The notes under the pieces: model-generated
Databases searched by the model: none
What the model was told of the DNA's origin: nothing
Seen by the model: the letters and a program-made list of their open reading frames with translations, nothing else
NCBI RefSeq assembly: GCF_018143015.1
Contig: NC_054747.1
Location: forward strand, 36,034,733 to 36,098,732
Direction of reading: 5' to 3'
DNA length: 64,000 bases
Source of the DNA: Lytechinus variegatus
Lineage: Eukaryota; Echinodermata; Echinoidea; Temnopleuroida; Toxopneustidae
Part shown: piece after piece, positions 49,801-54,977 of the stretch
Layout: each line of letters begins with the position of its first letter
Position numbering within the stretch: position 1 is the stretch's first letter
Made by a program: the position numbers and the translations under genes

Positions 49801-50531
49801 CTTTCACGTTACTCAGCAACAATGTTTTTTTTTGCAATACGGTACATATTACATGGAGTTCACAAGATTGCAAGCTGTTATAACTTTGGAAGCAAGAAAG
49901 ATGTTTAAATATATTCATTTTATACCGTTTTATTCTCACTTAAGATCGAAGATAATTTGATTTGCAGAAAACTACTTTTGGCAGACCTTTTGAGTTTTCA
50001 TTATATTAGAGCATTTTGATAATTTGCATTGTTTTGCAAGAACGACAGATATGCCTAACAATTTGTATAAGCAAATTATACATGTATTGGTTGAACCTGT
50101 GCGTGATTCTCTTCTCAGAAAAGTATTTGTTGTCTTGTTTAAAGGTGATTTGTAGGTTGAATTCCTATTTACACCAGTTTTATTATAAAGATCATTAGGT
50201 CCCAGAAGATTTTATTATCACACCATATCTTTTATATGCTGCATATACATGATATATTTTCGTATCATTTTATATGTATTGAATAATACATCGAATGGAC
50301 ATCTCAAATATCTATCGTGAGCCATAATGTCTAATTTCACTAGGTGTGGCCTAAAAGTGTAGTGGACGTAATGTTTCAAATTTCACGAATAACTACATTT
50401 CAATAACAAAATTCAGATATTTTCAGTGTCATGTTTTTCTTAAAAGAATATTTTTTTATCGAAACTTTCTGTATGTTTTCTTCTAGATTCATCATAATGT
50501 GGAAGCCGAGTACGCAGTGGTTGATAAATAA
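27733..50531 (+). CDS. Single-Ig transmembrane receptor with ITIM-like tail (whole gene, 9 coding exons)
   Basis: Assembled from exons 27733-27790, 34861-35226, 38470-38526, 42226-42336, 44645-44886, 48098-48169, 48389-48496, 49171-49248 and 50487-50531. Every junction has AG/GT borders and matching phase (1,1,1,1,0,0,0,0), and the summed coding length of 1137 nt is divisible by three, giving 378 aa. Order: signal peptide (1-19), Ig-like domain (about 25-136, Cys55, Trp69, Cys121), Thr-rich stalk (142-160), transmembrane helix (about 171-193) with a following RKR, proline-rich segment (198-278), then tyrosine motifs at Y281, Y308, Y313, Y341 and Y373. The type I membrane topology and the SH2/SH3-ligand tail resemble inhibitory immune-type receptors, but no named family is recognised. 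Further phase 1-1 Ig exons in the 7 kb first intron cannot be excluded. Function as an immune or adhesion receptor is inference. Confidence 0.75.
28160..28930 (+). repeat. Two tandem copies of a 418-bp unit
   Basis: GTTAGGTCCACT at 28163 recurs as GTAAGGTCCACT at 28581. The units then stay parallel through TTGCAATATT, CATGAT..CTACC, TGGGTATAAAAG and TTTCTTTGGTATCAT. They are diverged and noncoding, in intron 1. Confidence 0.65.
28987..29748 (+). mobile_element. PIF/Harbinger-like MITE in intron 1
   Basis: Inverted ends ACCCTATCTAGGCCGGGG and CCCCGGCCTAGATAGGGT with TTA on both sides (28984-28986, 29749-29751). TWA triplet duplications are typical of PIF/Harbinger elements. The inner part is GC-rich at both ends and AT-rich in the middle, 762 bp, with no transposase. 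Confidence 0.72.
29880..30440 (+). repeat. GC-box repeat array in intron 1
   Basis: Boxes GCAAGCGCGAAGCAC, GCGAGCGCGAAGTGTGAGC and GCGAAGCGCGAGC near 29887, 29993 and 30289 separate AT-rich segments with ATTCATGA-type text. It lies directly after the Harbinger-like MITE. Noncoding. Confidence 0.55.
30441..32752. other. Intron 1 interior, no exon recognised
   Basis: Includes a C run at 30604-30618. A short Cys-rich + strand frame from ATG 30834 runs into a GTAAGC site near 30960; it resembles no known domain and is not called. No phase 1-1 Ig-type exon was found. Confidence 0.35.
32753..33296. mobile_element. Putative MITE with AAGTCCACA ends
   Basis: The left end TAAAGGAGAAGTCCACAC and the right end GTGGACTTGACTTTTA are imperfect inverted matches, enclosing 544 bp of AT-rich DNA without a coding frame. 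The target duplication is not clear. Confidence 0.45.
33470..33535 (-). repeat. Possible tRNA-like SINE fragment
   Basis: The minus strand has a GGTCTGTGGCCAAACG stretch and, 40 bp on, GACCCTGGTTCAAAACTC, which resembles A and B boxes. No complete cloverleaf could be drawn by eye. Confidence 0.3.
34225..34760 (+). mobile_element. GTGGCGTA-ended repeat, right-end fragment upstream of the Ig exon
   Basis: Similar in order to 43130-43508: a TGACTTGAAAAC block, a GCGAGCACC-type box, a pyrimidine-rich CCCTTT tract, a G run, then CCCGTAGTTACGCCACTG. The left end is missing. It ends about 100 bp before the Ig exon. Confidence 0.55.
34861..35226 (+). CDS. Exon 2: Ig-like domain
   Basis: This 366-nt exon follows a TTCCAG acceptor, ends at CATG|GTGAGT and is phase 1-1, the classic arrangement for an Ig domain exon. 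It reads without interruption. The Ig hallmarks are Cys55 in LVCK, Trp69 in LEWV and Cys121 in FVCIV, with 66 residues between Cys55 and Cys121. The usual Tyr two residues before the second Cys is Phe here, and an acidic DDDDGK stretch stands where the DxG/A turn normally sits. Sequons for N-glycosylation occur at NKT, NDS (twice), NSS and NTS. The set (V, I or C) cannot be assigned by eye. Confidence 0.82.
35470..36240 (-). repeat. GC-box repeat array in intron 2
   Basis: Reverse-orientation boxes GCTCGCGCTTCGCGCTCGC at about 35770 and 36022 and variants near 35907 and 36138. Long open frames here run through the repeat and are not genes. Confidence 0.6.
37049..37290 (+). repeat. 52-bp tandem repeat with a 16-bp palindrome
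   Basis: Five units at 37049, 37101, 37153, 37205 and about 37257, period 52 bp. Most contain TGTATCTGCAGATACA, a perfect palindrome, followed by TTTTGCCATGAT-type text. A single related piece lies at about 37509. Intron 2. Confidence 0.8.
37540..37640 (+). repeat. LINE 3' tail remnant with (ATT)n
   Basis: GCGCTATATAAATGCGGATTATC followed by ATT triplets is the same 3' ending as the LINE at 45000-46718, so this is probably a tiny remnant of that family. Confidence 0.6.
37728..37903 (-). repeat. tRNA-derived SINE, copy 2
   Basis: Minus strand, tRNA-like head 37903-37829 with a 7-bp acceptor pairing GGTGCCG/CGGCACC, then GATGCCCGTGAGCAAGGC and a body ending near GGTGTGCACTTGTC. The longest and clearest copy. 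Confidence 0.75.
38470..38526 (+). CDS. Exon 3: Thr-rich glycosylated stalk
   Basis: A 57-nt mini-exon between acceptor TTCACAG and donor ACAG|GTAATT, phase 1-1, open in the frame set by both neighbours. It encodes YAINATSNTTLLSTTERT, a Ser/Thr/Asn-rich linker with two N-glycosylation sequons (NAT, NTT). It joins the Ig domain to the membrane segment, as stalk exons do in many Ig receptors. It is short, so the call depends on splice signals, phase and composition together. Because it is phase 1-1 it could be skipped without shifting the frame. Confidence 0.65.
38661..40318 (-). mobile_element. Complete Tc1/mariner transposon in intron 3 of the receptor
   Basis: Bounded by inverted repeats starting CACTGTTGGTCATAAAG; the right end reads CTTTATGACCAACAGTG. 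It is flanked by TA on both sides (38659-38660 and 40319-40320), the Tc1/mariner target-site duplication. The length is 1658 bp and it contains one intact transposase ORF on the minus strand. It lies antisense to the receptor gene, between the stalk and transmembrane exons. Confidence 0.9.
39000..40010 (-). CDS. Tc1-type transposase, intact 336 aa
   Basis: The ORF is uninterrupted. The N-terminus (about 10-60) has a helix-turn-helix region (TDIAEVLGISQSVVSKIL) followed by GRPR, the minor-groove motif between the two DNA-binding subdomains. The catalytic core has Asp148 in VVFTDESRF, Asp238 in LQDDNARPH and Glu273 in NPIEHAW. There are 34 residues between the second Asp and the Glu, the DD34E signature of Tc1. 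The glycine-rich GGGGSVMIWAGI block is present. Length is normal for the family (about 340 aa). No damage is visible, so recent activity is plausible. Confidence 0.93.
   Translation of the reverse strand: MLGPTATTTRETVAALRQEGYKKTDIAEVLGISQSVVSKILKRQREARNVRPGRPRLTTRRDDRQLLNFSHRNRKLPTSRLRRLWRRYHGINVSRSTVNRRFVQHGYRARRLTKCPRLSVRHRVARLLWAREHRRLHPGHWQHVVFTDESRFILDRKDGRQRVRRLAGENLRDECIHETTQGGGGSVMIWAGIHYGGKTPLVVPDGNVNAAAYRDILEFHCLPYARRVYGHNFRLQDDNARPHRAAAVREFLEAEGVVQLPWPACSPDMNPIEHAWDDQGRVINDRKVIPQNLQELADALRKEWDALAVDVINKLVDSIPRRLHALVRARGGHTRY
40745..40890. repeat. 21-bp minisatellite of ATC/GTC triplets
   Basis: Units of the form CGTCATCATCATTATTATCAC repeat several times. Because the unit is a multiple of three, long low-complexity frames open on both strands. 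It is flanked by ATC/ATT microsatellite and is not a gene. Confidence 0.8.
41100..41760 (+). repeat. GC-box repeat, degenerate, intron 3
   Basis: Weak boxes (GCGCGAGATG near 41132, GCGAGTGCAAAT near 41341, GCAGCGCGAGCTGAG near 41562) in AT-rich DNA with the same spacer text as other copies. It ends in a pyrimidine tract and G run near 41880. Confidence 0.45.
42226..42336 (+). CDS. Exon 4: transmembrane segment
   Basis: Acceptor TTTTCAG after a T-rich tract and donor ATTG|GTAAGT, phase 1-1. It encodes an acidic juxtamembrane stretch (DSYEDW), about 23 hydrophobic residues (IVIIVGCLSFLLFIAGVCGIIGY) and then RKR, a stop-transfer charge cluster fixing the C-terminus in the cytoplasm. The exon matches in size and phase the transmembrane exons of cassettes A (3777-3905) and B (58112-58237). 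It is followed about 45 bp later by a GTGGCGTA-ended repeat. Confidence 0.82.
42381..43508 (+). mobile_element. GTGGCGTA-ended repeat with GC boxes, full copy in intron 4
   Basis: Begins AGTGGCGTACCGTGGG and ends CCCGTAGTTACGCCAGTG, imperfect inverted ends. Between them are spaced boxes of the GCGAGCGCGAAGCGCGAGC type in AT-rich DNA. It starts about 45 bp after the transmembrane exon donor. No coding frame. A fragment with the same right end sits just upstream of the Ig exon. Confidence 0.6.
44645..44886 (+). CDS. Exon 5: proline-rich cytoplasmic segment
   Basis: Acceptor CCGTAG, phase 1 in, open for 80 codons. The donor AGG|GTTTGT at 44886 is weaker than the others but is the one that gives the phase 0 needed by exon 6. 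The peptide (residues 198-278) is rich in Pro, Ser and Arg. It contains RSVPPVP, which fits the class I SH3 ligand RxxPxxP, and PDIPMR, which fits the class II ligand PxxPxR. It ends in a Gly/Arg-rich stretch. No tyrosine lies in this exon; the tyrosine motifs are all in the next four. Confidence 0.75.
45000..46718 (+). mobile_element. CR1-like LINE in intron 5 of the receptor, 5'-truncated
   Basis: The reverse transcriptase is seen in two frames: an N-terminal half at 45065-45385 (NYRPIANLPFLSKVL) and a core at 45445-46224 with DYSAAFDTLDH, GVPQGSVIGPLLY and YADDTQIY near 45751. A further shift near 46200 is followed by a C-terminal region with LAPKLWNNLP. The 3' end is GCGCTATATAAATG followed by TTATTATT repeats, typical of CR1/L2-type tails. 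Two or three frame breaks make it inactive, but it is less decayed than the element at 24830. Confidence 0.85.
46719..48097. other. Intron 5 remainder
   Basis: After the LINE and the TA run, AT-rich DNA without a recognisable exon or element. Confidence 0.4.
46788..46865. repeat. (TA)n microsatellite, about 38 units
   Basis: Uninterrupted AT run downstream of the intron-5 LINE. Any frame through it is an artefact. Confidence 0.92.
48098..48169 (+). CDS. Exon 6: first EYAxV tyrosine-motif exon
   Basis: Acceptor ATTTCAG and donor AAG|GTAATG, phase 0-0, 24 codons. It begins AEYAQV, so Y281 with Val at +3 fits the Yxx(V/I/L) core of an ITIM/ITSM, with Ala at -2 instead of the usual S/I/V/L/T. 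The rest is basic and polar. The same opening (A-E-Y-A-x-V) recurs at the start of exon 8 and inside exon 9, suggesting exon duplication within the tail. Confidence 0.75.
48389..48496 (+). CDS. Exon 7: acidic exon with consensus ITIM SDYDLL
   Basis: Acceptor TTCTACAG behind a run of T, donor TTG|GTAAAT, phase 0-0, 36 codons. The start RIEEEYDDSDYDLL contains two tyrosines. Y313 in SDYDLL matches the full ITIM consensus (S/I/V/L)xYxx(I/V/L), while Y308 sits in an acidic EEEY context. A Pro/Ser/Thr linker follows, with a third tyrosine in HVYRE. ITIMs recruit SHP-type phosphatases in vertebrate receptors; that role here is inference. Confidence 0.78.
49171..49248 (+). CDS. Exon 8: second EYAxV tyrosine-motif exon
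   Basis: Acceptor TATTGAG (purine before AG, preceded by a TATC-rich tract) and donor AAG|GTAGCA, phase 0-0, 26 codons. It opens AEYAVV, almost the same as exons 6 and 9, and continues with a Lys/Gly-rich linker ending HAEIEK. Both splice sites are less ideal than those of other exons. The repeated motif and preserved phase support it. Confidence 0.7.
50487..50531 (+). CDS. Exon 9: last coding exon, third EYAxV motif and stop
   Basis: Acceptor TTCTTCTAG, phase 0 in, encoding IHHNVEAEYAVVDK and then TAA at 50529-50531. The AEYAVV core repeats that of exon 8, so the receptor ends five residues after its third EYAxV tyrosine. The exon is very short, but the motif match and the immediate stop make it convincing. 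The 3' untranslated region follows directly. Confidence 0.75.
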   Translation: MHHNVEAEYAVVDK

Positions 50532-51361
50532 AAGAAAAGAAATCACAAGAGGCGATAATCTAAGGATTATGGAGGAAGATATGTCATTGTGAAATCTGAA
50601 TACCGACGGTGAATTTTAATGATTGAAAATCATCATAGATAAGGGAGCAACAGCCACACTTGGTCTAAATTTAAAATGATGAAGATCCGTAGAATAGCTA
50701 ATTAATATATACATGCACTTTCACACCCACCCACACACACACACACACACGCCCGAGCAAGCGAACCCATACCAACATGATCTGACCTGTTGACGATGTA
50801 CAATACATGAAGTTCAATCAAATCTTGAGTACACGGAGCCAGAGTAAGAGCACTTGTGTATAACTGAATCAAACGGCGTGCTGTGTGATATGATGTACAA
50901 ATTGGCCCGGATTCTCAAAAGACATGAAAGGGGTTTCAGTTTTACCATGGAGCAAAAACCATACACTTTGCTGATTATTAAACATTATTATGCTTATTTC
51001 ATCGCATAAACAAAGTTAATTCCAATTAAATACGCGCTTTCGGCGAAGGGCGCTTAAAATGAAGCGCGTTAAAGAAATAAATCTGCATAGTCAATGGTTT
51101 TGTACCATGGTACAATTGAAACCTCTTTTGAGAATTCGGGCAATTAAGTATGTTATGCCTGCAAAGGGAATGCAAAAAAAAATGTTTCGTAATATTAAAA
51201 TTCAATTCGTCTTCTCAAAAATTAGTCAATAAAGTAAATGCATAATATATAACAGATAAACGAATATATTAAAGCAGTTATTAGACCAATTTGACGCACA
51301 ACAAGTTTTATGTACTAAAATGCATTAACATTATATCAAAGTTTGAATAGAACTGTTCTTT
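50532..51361 (+). other. Probable 3' UTR and flank of the ITIM-type receptor
   Basis: No coding frame follows the stop. A CA-rich microsatellite lies at 50718-50750 and a GCGC-rich spot near 51030-51070. The stretch ends where similarity to the start of the window begins. Confidence 0.5.
51076..51233 (+). promoter_or_regulatory. Candidate polyadenylation signals of the ITIM-type receptor
   Basis: AATAAA hexamers occur at 51076-51081 and 51228-51233, 545 and 700 bp after the stop codon. The second lies only about 130 bp before the start of the duplicated block. AT-rich DNA makes AATAAA common, so either could be chance. Confidence 0.35.
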
Positions 51362-51469
51362 GCATGTTTTATTAGAGCGAAAATTATTTCATGTTCACTT
51401 CCGTTTAAGTGCTTTGGCGCGGCCACGTATTCTAAAATCAGTTTGAAACAGTGTATAGCGGGATGGAAA

Positions 51470-52370
51470 ATAGAGATTTGTTTGTTTGGGTTAAGAAGTT
51501 CGTTCGCCTTCTTCCGTTGTTTACATTCCTTAAAGGTGTTGATTTCGTTTGCTAGTTTTTCTGGGCCAGGCTAGCGATTGGAATGTGGAAGTGAAAGAGG
51601 GCAAACTGACTGGGTTGCTAGGCGTTCAGGGCTAATAGAAGTCCATTGGAACTTCAGTTATTTTACTACTTTGCTTCTTATTCATGTTCTTCGGCTCGCT
51701 TGCATTCTTCAGTGATTAGAGAGAGAGAGAGCGAGAATGTGAACAGGTGTGGAAGCAAGGAGTGAATTCCTTGGTGGAAGTGAGCTGTGAGTGGGAGTGG
51801 CTGAAGTGACAAGAGTCGCAAAAGAGGATTAATTGACGGAGAGAGCAGTTGGGGGAGTAGTAAAGAGAGTTACGTAAGTTGGAAGAATAATGGAAAGCCG
51901 AAGAACTTGAATTTGGAATCGGAGTACACAATAATTAAGTTCCGTTTTATATACTTACATTATAGGCGGATTAATTTCGCGCATTACACCAAAAGTGATA
52001 GGGTCGACTTGGGGAAAGGCTTTTTTCGCGACGCGGTGTTTGACCCAGAAAGGGGATAAAAAGGGGGTGTTTAGTTGACAAGGGGCAGTTTTTCGTTCCC
52101 GATTTGTTTTGCCGCCGTAGGCAATGTCGGCTTAATTTTTGTCTGTCGTCTGTCGTCCAGCCCAGAGATGCGACATATATTATTATCCAGTATGTAAATT
52201 GACTTTGATTTAGAATAAAACCTGATACACAACTTAACTTCATCGAACTTGTAATTCTTTGACTCCCGTCTTTTTTTGTACGTGGGCAGCGCAAGACGGT
52301 GGGCGGCCACCGGCCGTCTTGCAAAGCTGTGCCGCTACAAGTGCGAACTCTTGAGTGGCCATTTTGAAAT
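51470..52370. other. Copy-B-specific insert, about 0.9 kb
   Basis: Absent between positions about 90 and 130 of copy A. Contains a GA-rich tract (51717-51735) and a GC-richer right part (52260-52330). No transposase, TIR or exon was recognised. Confidence 0.5.
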
Positions 52371-53696
52371 TAGAATTGTCGGCCTTGCTTACTACATGCT
52401 GAAGTGTAACTGCGGTCACCGGGTAATTAGTCCAGACGTTTTTATTCATATCAGTATTGGTGATCAATCACTTCAGTTCATTGTTTCAAGGTATATATTT
52501 GGTTTCACAAACTATTCAACAGTGCAATCGAATTGGAATGCACTTTTGCAACTATATTTTAGGTTTAGATCAGAAGCGAGAGAAGGGGGGGGGGGCAGTA
52601 ACACAGACACCCAAAACTCTTTGAAATACTCCTAATCATATAAATGTAAGCATCATTTATTCTCCATGTCCCCCTTAAATTGTACGATGTGTTGATAGTT
52701 CTGCATTATATTCCAGATACTATGAATAATGATGCAAAATTAGGCTAAAGCTCATCATCTTTATCTCGCTGATCATATAAAAAAACAGTGTGCTGTGTCC
52801 CATCTTTGACGAAAATATGTATATTCTATTTTGTGACGTCGTTCGACCTCAACTACTCCTAACGACTGCACGGCAGAATATGTAAATTGTGTCCATACAC
52901 AGTACGTTTTAAGGTTGGGTAAGCCACGGCAGGGGAAATTCGAAACTGGGATCTAAATCCATTTTGAACACAGGCTTTCTTTCCGTTAAGCAATTGTCTG
53001 GATTTCATTCATAATTATGTTTGTATAATATGCCTAGGCAGGCAAACCCATTACAGATGGATTGTAGTTCCAGATCTTCTTCAGATCTTAGACGTACACA
53101 CCTGGTATACAAGAAATTTAATTTTGTCTGGTTTAAATGTTTGTGAACCTCAACTTGTGTAATGATGTAAAGAAGTTATTATAATGTATATGGAATTCAC
53201 GTAGGTCTCAAAGAAGATCAGTTAGATCTTAGAGAAGAAGTCAATGTTCCTTCAAATGCAATGTGAGTGATCCTGAAATTATGTTAATGTATTGTAACTG
53301 CTTTTCAACTGCAATACACAGCGGCAAGTGACAGCTCTAATAAACCTATAGCACTTCAGTCAAAGTTGTGTAATTGCATTTTCCTTTCGTCTCTGATCTC
53401 TTCCGGTTACCTAAAGATCATAACTGTATAGGATTGGTATGGTTATTGGAAAAAAATATATCAAACAGGCAGCTAGCAGGCTGAAAATGTTCAATTTACA
53501 AGCAAAAACCGGCAGAGATAGTATAATCATACAATGGTGAGAGATAAAATATAAATTGAATTAAAATTGATAAAAACAAAAAAGATAAAATTGACATTCA
53601 TTACCGATTGAAATTATACAGATGGAAGGATTTTAAGTTTTTTACCGCTTGCCAGCTTGGTATTTTGCTTAACTCGAATTATCAGACCTTGAAAAT

Positions 53697-53782
53697 ATGG
53701 TTCTTCTTCTTTTCTTCTTTTTCTTCGTCGTCTTCTTCTTCTCATTTGTCTTCTTATCCTTCTTTTTCTTCTTCTTCTCGGG
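53697..53782. repeat. CTT-rich pyrimidine tract
   Basis: Irregular TTC/TCT run of about 85 bp at the left of the copy-B insert carrying the CCAAT/TATA pair. Confidence 0.8.
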
Positions 53783-53947
53783 TCACTACGCAGGTTCTGT
53801 CCAGTGTATGGTACAAGATCTGACTTTGGGTTAAACGACTCGAGATCTTCAGCAGTGCACTTCTCCGGTATTATATAGGAGAGGGTAGACCAAAAGGTAT
53901 TGTGTCGTCTGATTCTCTTGACCCCCAAAATACCAACCCTCAGTGAC

Positions 53948-53982
53948 GTCAGCTAACTTCAAGGAACTTGAAGTTAGCTGAC
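53948..53982. repeat. Perfect hairpin, 16-bp arms and 3-nt loop
   Basis: GTCAGCTAACTTCAAG (53948-53963) and CTTGAAGTTAGCTGAC (53967-53982) pair exactly around GAA. It lies in the copy-B-specific insert, about 100 bp before a CCAAT/TATA pair. Confidence 0.85.
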
Positions 53983-54080
53983 TCTAAGAAGTATGACTCA
54001 CACTTCAAGCCCCAGTCACTTGGACAGAGCATCACCAAACCCCTTATAACAGAGAATTTTGATAGACAGTTACCTGTAGA

Positions 54081-54148
54081 CCAATCAGAGCAAGTTTAGA
54101 TCACTCCCACCTTAAATTGTTACACCCCAAAACTAATGATATAAATAG
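54081..54148 (+). promoter_or_regulatory. Candidate core promoter (CCAAT and TATA) in a copy-B-specific insert
   Basis: CCAATCAGAG at 54081-54090 and TATAAATAG at 54140-54148 are spaced as in a Pol II promoter. The surrounding 53480-54860 is absent from copy A, so this could be a solo LTR or an inserted promoter. An ATG at 54252 opens 30 hydrophobic codons to a CAG|GTAGCT donor, but it leaves in phase 0, which does not fit cassette B. LTR ends were not identified. Confidence 0.35.
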
Positions 54149-54977
54149 GATTTCTAGATTCTTCAAGAGATACACAATATATACAGGAGAATACTAGACC
54201 CACACTCATCGATATAGACTGACTGACTTAAAGACTTTCATCGAATATTATATGTACTTCACAATCTTAATCTTTATACTTCTAAATTATTTTATATTCA
54301 TCGTCTCTTGTTATATCCAAATCTTCATACATTTCAAACAGGTAGCTGAATACTGATGATTAAATACCCTGAGATTTTGAACTGTATAACTTTCTCCAAA
54401 GTTTCTTCGTTACGTTTCCCTTCTTAATTATAATTACCGATCCCAACACAATATGTTCCCCAATAAACAGAAAGCTGGATTAGAATTTTTGTGGATGTGA
54501 CGGATACGATAAAGCCAAAACAAATAATGCGGTATAGATCTATGAGAATTCTATTTACACATTTTATTCCTTCACTTTTATTACATAATAATTATAAATA
54601 TCATACATTTTCCTAGAGCCTTAAACCTAAAGCTATTGATGTTTTTCCATGCTTTATTTTATGCTTATTTGGCCCCCGGCAATTCTCCATTTCTATTCCT
54701 GATACATAAACTTATTAGAATCATTTGAAATTACAACATAGTCAAGAGCTGCAGGTCTCCATCAATTGAGTACTGAATAATTTTAGTGCCACTGTCCCAA
54801 TAACTTTCGGAGATAAAAAAAGTCGATAAATATTTTCTATGTATGTATTTCGAACCCCCATTAAACATTATTACGTCACTGTTGAGGCCGCGAAGAAGCG
54901 CAATAAAGCCTATTTCAAAACTAGATATTGTGAGTTAATATCGTTATTTTAACTACAACATTTATTCTTATCGTGCA

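Noticed and set aside
52276..52635. 119-codon frame in copy B near 52.4 kb
   Set aside because: Copy A (about 130-350) has stops and indels in the same stretch, and no Ig or other domain is visible.
54252..54341. Signal-peptide exon for cassette B
   Set aside because: It is hydrophobic and ends at a GT donor but leaves in phase 0, whereas 58112 enters in phase 1; AT-rich DNA often gives such frames. Kept only as a weak note in the findings.
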